Assembly (NCBI GenBank): GCA_031835245.1
Contig: JAVKOQ010000062.1
Location: forward strand, 1-64,000
Origin: Balamuthia mandrillaris
Lineage: Eukaryota; Discosea; Longamoebia; Balamuthiidae
Length of the DNA stretch: 64,000 bases
Reading direction: 5' to 3'
The notes beneath the pieces are model-generated. The model saw only the letters and a list, made by a program, of their open reading frames with translations, did no database searches and was not told the origin of the DNA. Both the position numbers and the translations under genes were made by a program. Below, in pieces: positions 1 to 10,574 of this stretch (position 1 is its first letter; each line of letters opens with the position of its first letter).

Positions 1-17
1 TAACCCAAAAATTTTAG

Positions 18-292
18 TTGATAGACTTTGCTCATTCGGTGGCGCAATCTTCAAAGAACCAAACGGATAAACTCTTCCTTCAAGGTAAAAACTCCGTTTT
101 GCTCAAAGAGATTTTATTGTTCTCCTTCTTGCTTGTTCTTTGCGTTCATACTTGTATCACAAAAAAGGATTAAGCAACCTGCATGATATCCTGGAAAAGA
201 TCTGGTCAGAACGCATGTACTCATCCGAAAGTAAATCAGGTTACACCTCCCCTCTTGTAAAAAGGATTGAGGAGACGTTGTTCGGGTCTTAA
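18..292 (+). CDS. Inositol polyphosphate kinase family, C-terminal end (partial)
   Basis: These are the last two exons of a gene that begins before the window. The first visible exon follows a TTTTAG acceptor and runs 18-84. A GT-AG intron spans 85-167. The final exon runs 168-292 and ends in TAA. The joined frame reads LIDFAHS, a short spacer, then LFLQGLSNLHDILEKIW. This matches the conserved C-terminal block of the IPK/IPMK/IP6K family, an (I)DFAH motif followed by a G-L-x-x-L-x-x-I-L helix. In that family the Asp of DFAH binds the metal-ATP. Enzymes of the family phosphorylate soluble inositol phosphates. Only about 65 residues are visible, so the subfamily (multikinase, IP3 kinase or IP6 kinase) cannot be told. 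Both exons are too short to stand out as open frames; the call rests on the motif and the matching splice phases. Confidence 0.7.
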
Positions 293-409
293 GAGTTGAT
301 GTAAGAACTTGTATGATAAGACAACGGTTTGTGTTAAAGTATTTTATACGAACAAATGAGAAGGGAAACTATTTCCCAGGGAGAGGAAAAAAGAAGGTGA
401 ATGTTAAAG

Positions 410-1381
410 TTAGACGACAAAGACTTCACCGGGAAAGCTGCGAGCGTGACGCACATACGTTGTAAAGCTTCTAAAGTGTCTGCAGCCAAACAAAAAAAAA
501 AAAACTAAGAAAAACGCATTGAAAAAGAGAATACGACGTACAAGTTCTTCACCCGACTCTTCTTGTCTTCGGCGCCGTGCTTGCCTAGCACTATGTATTG
601 AACTTTCAGTTTCTTGGCCATGTGCACTGTTATCTTGCGAGGATCTTTATAGACAGGTATCAGTACAGTATGCTCCTGTTGAGGGTTGTTGTCGTATGTT
701 AACAAAGCAAAAGAGAAACTAGATCTAGAGAGAGAGAGAGAGAGAGAGTACGTTAACGGTACCTTTTTAGCATCAACCAACATTTTCTTGAACTTGCGAC
801 AAACGAACACAGCTCGTCTCCACGTCTGATATGTGTCCTCTAACGTATCGTATGGACCCATTACTCGTGCTATTTTTGTTTGTTTCATGAGCGAACTTAT
901 TTAAAAAAACAGAAACAAACGAACAAACCGTTAAGAATGATGATGTGGTCATCAGGATTGGCCTTCTCGATAGCGTGGTTCACGGCCCGGACAGATGCCG
1001 GCGTGTTGTCCACGGCTACAAGCCACTTCAACCCAGGCGTGCAATGAAGCCTGTCTCCTTTGACGAGGCAGTTGACCTTTATGAGGCGTACCATTTGGGA
1101 CTCGTGCACCTTTTGCTTTGGGAACCAGTCAAACACCAACGAAGCTTTCCGCTGAAAGTTCTTGGCCTCTTTTTCCTTAGGGTTTGCCGCTTCCGCTTCC
1201 GCTTTTCGTTCTTTCTTTTCTTGCTGTTCTTGCTTGTCTTGAGAAGAGGTCAGAGGAGCAAGAGGAGGCTCATCCGTTGTAACCATGTCTCGCTCCGAGC
1301 TTTGGATAAACTGGGTAAACATAATTAGCGGATCAATATTTAAAAAAATAAAGAAAATAAGGAACCGAAGAGAGACAGACA

Positions 1382-1425
<44 letters not shown>

Positions 1426-1872
1426 TGGAAGCGAGAGAAGAGAAGAAAAATGCAAGAAGTAGTATCATACTTTGTGGTTATTGTATGGAGAGTCATCGTA
1501 CTCCTGGTCTCCCGGTTCCTCCGTTCCTGGCGAAGCCGTAATATTTACTGGTCCCGAGTACTCTAGGTACTCCCTGTTGACTCCCTTCTCTTCCGATTGC
1601 TCCTCTCCTTCTTCCTCCTCCTCCTCCCTGCCTGCATGCCAAAATGGGTTCAGCTCCTGCGGATAAGAGCCCTCGCGCTGCAGCGGTCTCGCTTGCTCCG
1701 GTGCTTCCATCCCTCTTCGACCCCTGTTGTTGTGGATGTTGTGCTCCGCCGAATCTCTGATGTCAGATATGTTCCTGCCCTCATCCGGTCGGAACACATC
1801 CAGATCGCCAAACGACCCAAAGATGGGGTCTTTGGCGCCCACCACCGCCACGGAAAGGTAGGACGATGCCAT
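410..1872 (-). CDS. Universal stress protein (UspA-like) with long acidic N-terminal extension
   Basis: Five exons can be followed on the minus strand: 1872-1471, 1310-929, about 870-765, one near 675-513, and 479-410 ending in TAA. The C-terminal half is a USP alpha/beta domain. It has a first strand KWLVAVDNTPAS, a middle block with HTVLIPVYKD, then YIVLGKHGAEDKKS and a closing strand SFTTYVRHA...GEVFVV. The nucleotide-binding G-2x-G-9x-G loop is only partly kept, so ATP binding is uncertain. About 190 residues before the domain are Glu/Lys/Gln-rich and look disordered. Its first exon starts 241 bp from the divergent methyltransferase gene, so the two may share a promoter. Two introns carry (GA)n on the plus strand, which is (CT)n in the transcript. 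Family known from bacteria, plants and protists in stress responses; its role here is inferred. Confidence 0.72.
1386..1420. repeat. (GA)n microsatellite in an intron
   Basis: Perfect GA dinucleotide run inside an intron of the minus-strand stress-protein gene, so it reads as (CT)n in the transcript. A shorter one lies at 731-748 in another intron of the same gene. Confidence 0.95.
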
Positions 1873-2112
1873 CCGCTTTGTGCTATTATTTTATGTTCTC
1901 TCTATTTATTTTTTTTTGGTTTTATAACATTTTTTTCTTATTTTTATGTTTATTTTTATGTTTATTTTCCGAAGTGACGTTGCACCTGAGGGGCTAATCA
2001 ATTTATTTATTCCTTTTTTCCGTGCAACACCTTAAAAGAACATGACGTGTCACCTTAAAATTCTTTGTGGCGCCATTACGCAGAGAAAAAGAAGAAAGCA
2101 GCGCGAGCGAAC

Positions 2113-2643
2113 ATGGAGGAAACTGCGGGAGGGGAGTACGGCGACGTGCATCGCGTAGCAGCTGCTGGCTTTGGCGCAGAAGTGAGTGGGCGTTATGTCA
2201 TGTCTTTTCCTCTTTCTTTCTTTCTTTTTTGTTGACTTGATTTTCGTTGATTGCGATCATCACCAAGGCTGATGAGTATGAAAGGAGCCGACCCTCTTAT
2301 CCCGTGGTGGCTGTTCGTTATGTTGTTGAAAATTTGGGGCTATCCTCTCAGTCCATCGTTTGTGAGCTTGGGGCAGGTAGATTTAAACAACCCATTGTTT
2401 TTTACAAAGATTCTCTTGGTTTTTTTTTTGTGTATTGAAACGTACGATGTAACGTTTTTGTTTCAGGAACAGGAAAGTTCACGCGGCAGCTGCTTGAGGA
2501 ATGTGGTTGTACGCTCCACGCGGTGGAACCGGTTGCCGAGATGCGTGCAAAGCTCTCCTCTCAGGTGCCTCAAGTAACGGTGTTGGCAGGTGCCTCTCAT
2601 GCTCTCTTTGCTCCTGTTTCGTTCGTTGTGGCGTCTCTTTGTC

Positions 2644-2679
<36 letters not shown>

Positions 2680-3332
2680 CTAGCTCGCTCACGTTACTCT
2701 TTATTGTTCGTCGTCATTCTTCTCATATGCTGTAGGGTCAGCGGCGGCAATCCCTCTCGATGACGAGTCGGTGGATGCAATAGTCATCGCGCAAGCTTTC
2801 CATTGGTTTGCCAATCTAACATCTCTCAAAGGTAAACTGACAAAAAGAGAAACGACAAAACTGAAACACGAACTCACGCACGAACAAACAAGAAATGCAC
2901 AGGGTTCTGAAACCAGGAGGCAAAGTTGCTCTCATCTGGAACCTGGAGGACAGAAGCGCCTGCCCATGGGTGGCCAAGCTTCGTGACCTCTACGAGAGCT
3001 ACGAGGTCGGCACCCCACAATACCGTCTTGGCTTGTGGCGAAAGGTCTTTGAGGAAGAGGGATCCAAGGAAGAGGTCCAGGGAATGTTTGCCTTACCCCT
3101 GTCCCACAAGCAGTTCTCCCAAGTTATACGTTGCGACAAGCAAAAGATCTGGGGCAGAATCCTGTCCAAGAGTTACATTGCCAGCCTGGACTCCCAGCAG
3201 AAGGAAGAGCTGAGGCAAAAGGTCATGCAGCTGTTGGAAGAGAACATACCTGAATTCGCCAAGGAAAGCAGTGCCACCGAGGAAGTATCCTATCCTTACC
3301 TCACTGATGTGTTTTGGTTTCAAAAGAAGTAG
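2113..3332 (+). CDS. SAM-dependent methyltransferase (class I, type 11)
   Basis: The start ATG at 2113 opens a short exon encoding MEETAGGEYGDVHRVAAAGF, followed by several GT-AG introns. The joined protein has the class I methyltransferase order. Motif I is VCELGAGTGKFT, split by an intron after the first Gly. Next comes an acidic strand-2 end (HAVEP), then DAIVIAQAFHWF, then the post-motif RVLKPGGKVALIWNLEDR. The HWF plus LKPGG pair is typical of the small-molecule methyltransferase group annotated as putative methyltransferases in Dictyostelium and fungi. The substrate cannot be read from sequence. The long last exon carries a C-terminal helical region of about 120 residues. Its 3' end lies 60 bp from the convergent deaminase gene. 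A (TC)n run at 2647-2677 lies in an intron. Confidence 0.85.
2647..2677. repeat. (TC)n microsatellite in an intron
   Basis: Perfect TC run in the intron preceding the exon that starts near 2739 in the methyltransferase gene. It is pyrimidine-rich on the sense strand. Confidence 0.95.
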
Positions 3333-3392
3333 ATGCAAAGTAGCAACCACCATTTTTCATTTTCAAGAAGAAAGGCTTGAGATAGAACACAC

Positions 3393-5120
3393 CTACGGAA
3401 GGACCAAACCAGCTCTATCGAATATATCTTTGGCGTGGCGTTTGGCTGCAGCCAGAACTGCCTTCTCATCCACGCAGAGAATGTTGTGATCTCGCATCAG
3501 CCATCGTCCGTTCACCATCACGCTCTCCACGTTATGGCTTTGCATGGCAGTTACCAGGTTGGAGAGCGCGAATTGATGAACGGGGAGCATGTTTGCTGTG
3601 TCTGGATTTATCACGATCAGGTCTGCTTTTTTGCCCACTTTCTTTTTGTTCAAAACGAGCAACATGCAACAGTAAGTCCAGTTTTTTAAGAGAATGAGAG
3701 ATAAAGACAAAACGAATAAACAAAAGAAGAAAACGTACCAGGGAACCTATTTCGTTATCCCACAACAAGCACTTGGCTCCCTGAAGAGTGGCCATCGAGA
3801 GAACGGCCGAAGAAGGCATGACCTGCGGGTCATTTGTTCGGACTTTATGAAGGAGATTGGCCAACCACATTTCATCCACGATGCTCATCCTGTTGTTGGA
3901 TGGCGCTCCATCTGTACCCAGCCCGACTGTTATTCCCTCTGCGATCATTTCTGGGATCAATGGAAAGCCTAAATAACGCATTGCTGTTGGAATATAAGGC
4001 AGACAGTTGTTTAATGTCGCTCTGCAAACTGAACAAAAGGAGTAAAGAGACCATACTAACCGGCTGCAGGGCAATGAGAGACTTTGACGTTGTTCTTCTT
4101 GTAGAGTTGAAGCTCTTCGGGCGTGAGGTGTACTGAGTGCACCGCCAGTAGATTATGAGAAAGACATCCAAGTTTATGCAGATGTGTGACGGTTGGGGAA
4201 CCCCTCGTCCGTTGGATCAAGTCTACTTCGAACTTGAACTCAGCGACATGCATATGAATACCTACACCTCTCTTATCTTACAAAAACAAGACATTAAAAC
4301 ACTACAAGTAAGAGGGACGAAACACAAGTCAGAAAGAGAGAAACCTGCTGCCTGCTGTGTCGCCTTAACTAAGTCATCGCTGCAGTTCATTAACGTGCGA
4401 AGATTGAACCACATTCTGATGCGACCGTCGGCTGTGTCATGCAGCTGATCGAACAACCGCTCTTGCTGCTCGATGACCTGCTCCGTGGTGGTGGCCTTCC
4501 ATCCCTCGGGCAACCCCTCCCCCGTGTCCATAACCGACATGGAAAGCACGCCTCTCAGGCCCAACTCTTTGACAGCCTCTGCGATGGCCTCGACGTGCTG
4601 TCCGCCAGCATCGGCAAAGCATGTGACCCCGCTGCGAATCTGCTCCACACCGCAGAGCAGGGCGCTGACCCTGCAATCCTCAAAAGTCATGTGGCTCTCG
4701 AATGGCCAAATACGCTCATGCAACCACGTCGTGAGGTCCACATCGTCACCTGTTTTTTTGTATGAGAAAAAATGAAGAAGACTTCAAAATCAAGTAGCAG
4801 GATAAAAAAAATGAAGATCTAGAATAACAATAACCTAGGCCACGAGCAAGTTGTTGGTTTGTATGGCAGTGAGTGTTGATCAAACCGGGTAGCACCCACT
4901 TCCCGTCCAGTTCGACCACTTCAGGAGGAGCTGCAGCTTGAGCCTCTGCAGCATTAAGGACGGCCAGCACCTCCTCCTCCGACGAAGAGAGCGCCACGAT
5001 GCGGTCATTCCTCACCAGCAGGAAACCCTTTCTGTAAAAACGACCCTCCGCGTCCATCGTGGCGATGGTGGCATTGCGTAGCAGCGTCCATCGTTCCTCT
5101 CTCTTCCTTTCTTCTTCCAT
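3393..5120 (-). CDS. Amidohydrolase, S-adenosylhomocysteine/5'-methylthioadenosine deaminase type
   Basis: Multi-exon minus-strand gene. The joined protein has the whole metal-dependent amidohydrolase plan of the MtaD/atzA/trzN group. An N-terminal beta region leads into GLINTHCHTNQ (HxH metal site). DVDLTTWLHERIWPFE follows, then the third metal His in HMHVAE, a fourth in AVHSVHLT, the catalytic Asp in GLGTDGAPSNN, and the closing strands KKADLIVIN. Enzymes of this family hydrolytically deaminate methylthioadenosine, S-adenosylhomocysteine or related purines. The DLTTWL segment after the HxH motif favours this branch over guanine deaminase. I chose ATG 5120; an in-frame ATG at 5156 adds 12 residues. 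It sits tail-to-tail with a methyltransferase whose by-product is SAH, but co-function is only suggestive. The family is mainly bacterial, so transfer is worth testing. Confidence 0.85.
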
Positions 5121-5240
5121 TCCCTTTTGGTTTTTTTGTAGACCTAGATGCGTCACGACGACGTGAAAATTTACAATTTTTGTGGTCCTTTATTTCTCAA
5201 ATTTTGGACCCGTTGTGTACAATGTCGACAGTAATGCAGG

Positions 5241-6185
5241 TTATGCGACTCGCCGCCTCTTCTCCGGCGCTCCTTCCTCCTTTGTTTTGTCTGACCCGCT
5301 TCTTTCTGCCTCTATCTCAGCATCGTACTCTGCAAATGTCTCATCCTCTCGAATTTGTTCCTTCAAGTCCCTCTCCGGCAAAATGCTAACAAAGTGCTTC
5401 AAGAACTCAACCACAGCGACCGGATAGTCCCACACCGTTGCCTCCGTTGCCTCTCCTTCCTTCTTTTCTTCAAGGAAGAAAAAGTCCAAGACTTTTTTCA
5501 CTTCTTCCTTGGAGGCCTGTTCAGTGTTGTGTTGCGAGTCTGTTCTTTCATTGTTCCACAAGGTAATGCTCTCCTCCTCTTCTTCTTCCTCTTCTTCTTC
5601 GTTGTTGCTCTTCTGGCGCCAAAAGAATCTCGAACTCAGCGCCACGTGTGAACGTTCTGTATCGTCATTGCCTGTGCCATAACCACTGAAAAAATACTCC
5701 ATAGTAAGCTCCATGGTTCTCGGTCTCGTGGAGTGAAATATCTTGAAACGCGTGCTCCTGGACGTTTCAGCGTAGTCGTGCTCCTGGTGGCCTCCAAAGG
5801 ACTCTTGGGTGTCATAAGCGCAGTAAGCAACGGCTTCCAAGGGTGCTGGTAGGGGGAGCCATTGACCTTGCAGGCCATTGCCGTTCTTGCCTCCAAAGTA
5901 GGCATCACGGACCTCTTTCAGGGCTGCTACCACTTCCGAGTACCTGGAGAGCGCCGATTTTCTCTGGGCAGCATCCTTGGCGGAGGGGATCAGATCCAGA
6001 AACGAGGCGACGGTATCGCGGAGGTGCTGAGGGTCGGGAAAGTCGGCGTTCTGTTCTGCTGCCTCCCGTTCCGCCAGGTAGCGTGCGAAGGCGGCTTCCT
6101 GTTTCGCTTCCGGTTGTGTGGAACCATCGGGGACGAGGCCCCATTTGGCCGCACACTTTTGTTTCGCTGTTTGGTTGCCCTCCAT
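5241..6185 (-). CDS. Uncharacterised intronless protein, 314 residues
   Basis: A single open frame of 314 codons with no recognised domain. The N-terminal third is helical and charged. The middle has a mixed segment with several aromatic residues (around WLPLPAPLEAVAYCAYD and KIFHSTRPRTMELTMEYFF), which suggests a folded core. Then comes a run of nine Glu in a ten-residue stretch and a further acidic tail ending KRRRVA. There is no signal peptide and no membrane segment. The first ATG lies 298 bp from the divergent PSMG3 gene, so a shared promoter is likely. The gene's coding character is supported by its length, the absence of intron signals and the aromatic-rich middle; I cannot assign a function. 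Confidence 0.6.
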   Translation of the reverse strand: MEGNQTAKQKCAAKWGLVPDGSTQPEAKQEAAFARYLAEREAAEQNADFPDPQHLRDTVASFLDLIPSAKDAAQRKSALSRYSEVVAALKEVRDAYFGGKNGNGLQGQWLPLPAPLEAVAYCAYDTQESFGGHQEHDYAETSRSTRFKIFHSTRPRTMELTMEYFFSGYGTGNDDTERSHVALSSRFFWRQKSNNEEEEEEEEEESITLWNNERTDSQHNTEQASKEEVKKVLDFFFLEEKKEGEATEATVWDYPVAVVEFLKHFVSILPERDLKEQIREDETFAEYDAEIEAERSGSDKTKEEGAPEKRRRVA

Positions 6186-6483
6186 GTCTTGCCGGCAGCA
6201 CTCACAGGACAGTGTGGAGAAGCTTTTTGTTTCTTCTGCTTGCCAGAAAGTTCTGGAAAAATTTCAGGAATTTTTTCTTTTTTTTTTTTTGGGGAGAAAC
6301 TGGCCAACGCGCAGCGGTTTGGTTCGGGAGTGGTCCTTGTCGACGCTAAATTTTCCTCACAGAAGGTAGCAGGGAAGCTACGGACTTTTTTTGCTGCCCT
6401 TTTCTCCCTTGCCATTTCTCTTCATTCATTTGAAAAGGAAAAGGAGAAAAAGATCACCTTCATGTCGTCACAGAAGTCAAATT

Positions 6484-6737
6484 ATGTCGACAGTGGACGA
6501 ACAAAAAAGCAACATGCAGAAACAAACGGCGGGAGGGCAAGAGTCGCCGCTTGCGTCTCGGTCGGTGCCCAGCACCAAGCAATTCGCGGCAGTGATCAAT
6601 GGCGTTCACACAGAGTTCATCCTCACCCCTTTTGCTGACCGCATATTCATTGTCATCACACAGCTGGGCAAACTGGGCACACTGGTATTTCTTGTCTTTG
6701 CTTCTCTTCTCTTTCTTTTTTGTTGTTTGTTACTACT

Positions 6738-6769
<32 letters not shown>

Positions 6770-7094
6770 CTCTCTTTGTTTTCTCGCTAAGATCTCTTTT
6801 CAAAACAAAAATAATGAAAAAAGATAACAGCATCAAAAGAGACGAACGACGTTATGAGTGGAGAACCGCAGGAAGCAAACTATGCCATCGATGTGCTGCT
6901 TGGCAAAAGAGACGAACCCCTGCTTGCGCTCTATGCTCGTCGGATCGTTGAGCTCATTTGTGCAAAGCATGCCAGAAGATCATTGTTGCTTTCTCTCTGT
7001 TTAAAAGACCATAGGTACACCCCCCTCTTTTTGAATATTTTTTTGGTTTTATGTAGGTTTGTTGTTTTGTTTATAACTCTTTCTTTTCTTTTGT

Positions 7095-7125
<31 letters not shown>

Positions 7126-7213
7126 CTTGCTCTCGCTCTCCGTCGCATCCACACACAGTTTGGCTTCTCTCCCAATTATTCTCGACTTGCTCGAGGCAAA
7201 CAAAGTCTGGTAA
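6484..7213 (+). CDS. PSMG3: Proteasome assembly chaperone 3 (PSMG3/PAC3-like)
   Basis: Three exons. The first, from ATG 6484, encodes a short polar leader and then VPSTKQFAAVINGVHTEFIL and FADRIFIVITQLGKLGTL. This is the core of the PAC3 family: a hydrophobic strand with the charged GVHTE turn, then ADRI(F/L)I.ITQ.GK.GTL. The second exon follows a CGCAG acceptor near 6874 and carries VLLGKRDEPLLALYARR, matching the family's LLGKRD segment. The last exon joins at DH|S and ends LEANKVW. PAC3 works with PAC4 as a heterodimer that helps order the alpha subunits of the 20S proteasome. At about 120 residues the length fits the family. The introns hold a (GT)n and a (CT)n run. Confidence 0.8.
6739..6768. 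repeat. (GT)n microsatellite in an intron
   Basis: Perfect GT dinucleotide run in the first intron of the PSMG3-like gene. Confidence 0.95.
7095..7122. repeat. (CT)n microsatellite in an intron
   Basis: Perfect CT run in the second intron of the PSMG3-like gene, pyrimidine-rich on the sense strand. Confidence 0.95.
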
Positions 7214-7584
7214 TATTATATCTCAACCAACAACAAGCTAAGAACTGCACCTTTCGACCAACGTTCTTCTGCATGCACACAACCCCAGAGGAAGAGGAGG
7301 AAGAGAAGAGAAGAAAACGTTACTGTATAGTCTGCATGACGACACGGATACTTTGTCGACATATATGCGTAAGGTAATACAAGGCAACGCCTCTTCCGTT
7401 ATTTACCTTTTTTTAAATTCTTGGTTAGAAAAAAAGACAAAGAAGCAAGACAGAAGAAGGTCACCCACAGCTGCAACGTTTTTGAAATACATACAAAAGC
7501 AAGAGGAGAGTTAGGTGTCACAATAAGTTGGGTCCCGAACAAATAGAACTTTTAAAGAAAAAACCAGAGTATGAGCCACTCGCA
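7214..7584. other. Intergenic or 5' exon region upstream of the WH1-like gene
   Basis: No clear gene. The downstream frame stays open from about 7486 but has no ATG before 7585, so an upstream first exon is possible. A candidate is ATG 7273 to a TGC|GTAAGG donor at 7369 joined to an AATAAG acceptor at 7527. The acceptor lacks a good pyrimidine tract, so I do not call it. Confidence 0.4.
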
Positions 7585-9994
7585 ATGATAGAGGGAAGAA
7601 CCAGAAGTTCATCTTTCGGCGAAACCTCCGCCCCTGATCTAGGAGGAGTTGGGGGTCGATCCCCACGACAGAGTCTCCCCCATTCAACCAACCTTCGAGT
7701 ACCTCCTGCTGCCCAAGCTCGGTATTCCTCCCCTTTGGCCCGCTCCTACTCCGCAGGACTCTCTCTCGATGAAGATCCAAAAGGCCCTCCTTCGGATGAT
7801 TCTCGGCAACAACGATTAAACTCCCCTCCTCAAGGCCACCTTCAAATTCCTACCATTGTTCATTCCTCGTTACCCTCCAGCCCTTCTATGCCCGTTCCTC
7901 CACCAAGACATAACTCATTACTCTCTGTTTCTTCTTACAACAACAGCAACAACAGAAATACTGCTTCCTTTACAACGTCTTTGTCCTCCTCTCCACCTTC
8001 ACAACCTTCTTCTTCCCCGCAGTTTAACTCTCGAAAGTTTCATCCATTGCAACGAAGCGTTAGCTTAGCCAAAAAGGAAGAGAAGAAAGAGAAGAGAAAG
8101 TCAATCAAAGAAGAGAAAAAGAAAGAACGCAAACAAACACAGGCGAATAGTAACAGAAAAGTAAGAGTGCGGTTACGCATGGGAGGCAAAAGCAAGCAAC
8201 CCCAACCACTCTCCTCAACCCGAACGCTGAACTTGGAGGCTGGAGCAGGCAATTGGGACTTGAGGGAGGAAGTCATCAAGATCTGGCGTCGACCATTGGA
8301 GCAGTTACCGGTCTACAAAGACCTTCCTCGTTTGGTATCACGACTCACGTTGGAGGTGAGACATAGGGACTTGACCGACTTGCCTACAGAAGACTCGGAG
8401 AAGGAAAGAAAGCTGAAAGAGATAAAGCGAGAAGAAGACCAATCACAACAATTGCAACAAAAAGAGAAGGAAAGAACAGAGGAAGGTAATGAGCCGACAG
8501 AGGGAACAATGGCAAGCGTTCCAGATACAGAGGTAGAAGGAGAAGAGGAACATGGGGATGTTGAAGAGATCTACTTTGACCAGGATACAACGTGGTATGT
8601 TTCTGCAACAAAGTTGTTGCCCATTGAAAGGAAGGACTGGACAGTGTACGTCGTTGTGTGTTGCTTGTTTGTTTGTTTGTTTGTTTTTCGTTCTAACAAT
8701 CGCTCCATTTTAGAGCTTCTCTGTGGGGAGATTTGAACATAAAAGGGCTTGTAAGCTTGGTGTATGACCCACACAAGGCTCGCTGTAAGATATACTTGTA
8801 TGATCAAGCCGATGAGCGGATGCTTGCTGAGCGCATCGATGCCTCTCACCTATTGCCTACGGTCGATAGTAGCAGATACTTTGTTCTACAGTTGAAAGGC
8901 ATGTTCTTCCTTTCGTCGTATTTGTTTCTTTCGTCTTTCTTACCGGCATCAATACCGCCAGACGAATCGGTTCCTTGTGGGTTCGCCTTTTTTACTAGAG
9001 AGGACAGCGCTGCCTTCCTTGCTGCCATAGAGAAGTATCGGACTAAAGCAACTGATCATTCTCTCCCAGAAGATTTTGCTCACTACCTTCCTCATCCTTC
9101 AGCATGCTTTTCACCTATCTCAACAGATGTCACCAACGTGGACACCATGGCGATAGCATCAACGCCGACTTTTAGGAAGCCACAAGCATCAACTGCCTCA
9201 TCGTTACCCTCTTCACCCTTTTCGTCATCACCCTCTACCTCTCCCTCCTCCTCTCCTTCCTCCTCCAAACCCAACCCGACCACATCAAAAACGACTTCCT
9301 CCAATAACAACGTTGCTCCCCTCTTTGACGATGCTGCTCAGAAGAGGCTCACATTCGAGGCTCTAAAGCGATTCTCGGTGAGTGTGGCCAAAGAGTTGGA
9401 CCCAGAGGAGAAGATGCTGGACATAGAGCGTGCATTTGACGACCTGGATTCTGTCTCCCACAACCTGGACTCTCAACTGCTGATGAAGGACGTGGTGGAA
9501 CGAGCCAGGATGCAGGACACAAGAACCTGCCAAGTCTTCAAGACCATTCACCAGAACATCATATTCACGGGCGCTTATCTCATAAAGACAAACATCACAA
9601 AGACCCTCATGACCAAAGACGTGAGGACAAAGGACGGTTGGACAGTTCACGTCTTGATCACTCCGAGCGCTGTCATTGTGACGCACACACGGAAGGAAAC
9701 GTCTTTGGGTGCATAACGCAAACATTCTCGCTTTCTTTCTTTTTTCTGTCTTTTCCGTCGGTTGTAACTCATATCTGTATTTCTCTTCTTCTTCTTCTAG
9801 AAACGAATGTGGCCAAACCAGTTGACAAGTTTTGGTTTACCTGGGAGCTGCAGCTCCACTTTGAGCGGGACATGAGCAAACTGCGAGCGGCGAGGCTGCG
9901 CATCACCGACCTGACCTTCACCCCCGACACCAGCGAGCCCAACCGGGAGAAGCTCATGTCCATTTTTTGCAACGGGCAGCTTCACGTGTACTAA
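7585..9994 (+). CDS. WH1/EVH1-like (PH-fold) domain protein with long disordered N-terminus
   Basis: The first visible exon encodes about 350 residues rich in Ser, Pro, Lys and Glu. It includes a Lys/Arg-rich stretch near 8060-8170 and a folded piece around DLREEVIKIWRRPLEQL. Across the next intron comes a segment like the WH1 domain of WASP: KDWTVASLWGDLNIKGLVSL, then ARCKIYLYDQADERML, then RYFVLQLK and CGFAFFTREDSAAFLAAIEK. The GFAFF...D/E-A-A-F end is a shared feature of WH1 and NECAP-type PH folds. The C-terminal 200 residues (from about 9310) form a second folded region with two blocks, GWTVHVLITPSAVIVTHTR and a final amphipathic segment ending CNGQLHVY; I do not recognise it. The start is uncertain: 7585 is the first ATG, but the open frame extends upstream. 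One intron (8899-8961) appears to be GC-AG. Confidence 0.6.
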
Positions 9995-10574
9995 CGTGAA
10001 ATTCAAAAAAAATCCAATGGAGGAGTTTCCCTCTCTCCTGTTTTTTTCTTTTGTCGGACCATCCACAACTCCTCTCTCCAGATTTTCTTTAACGGTATAT
10101 GGAGGTCAGGATCTCCAACGCACTGATAACAAAATCACAAAGTGGATCACGACTGGAGTTGACTGAGCGGATCATCACCATGGTGATATGAATGATTCGC
10201 CATAGCAACCGCTTGACGTTTCTTTCTACGCGTTCCTTTCCTGTCCAACTTTGGTTGTCGTCATACCCCGAGTGGCGTAGGTGGCGCAGTTCCCGTTCAA
10301 CTCTCATCCACGAGGGAGCTGATCACCGCCGTCAGATCTAATCACTTTTTCATCATCATTTATTTTAGGCAGGCGCGGCTTAGATTTGGATAGTGATAGA
10401 GAAAAAAAAACAAACAGAAGAGCACCAAATAAAAAGGACACCACGTTTGTTTTGGGGCGTGATTGCAGGCAAAGCGCTGTGGTTGAAAAGAGAAGGAGAA
10501 GGAAAAGGGGGCAAAGGGGGGGGGTTGCTTTCCTCCTTTTTTTTTTTTTTTTTTTTGAAAAAAAATTTTAAGCA
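9995..10574. other. Intergenic region, 580 bp
   Basis: Between two plus-strand genes. I see no gene-like frame with support. It ends in a poly-T run (about 10537-10556) just before the next start codon, which may belong to the next gene's promoter or leader. Confidence 0.6.

Noticed and set aside
10089-10307. 72-codon minus-strand frame downstream of the WH1-like gene
   Set aside because: Short, no motif, in a 3' flank; it could be chance.
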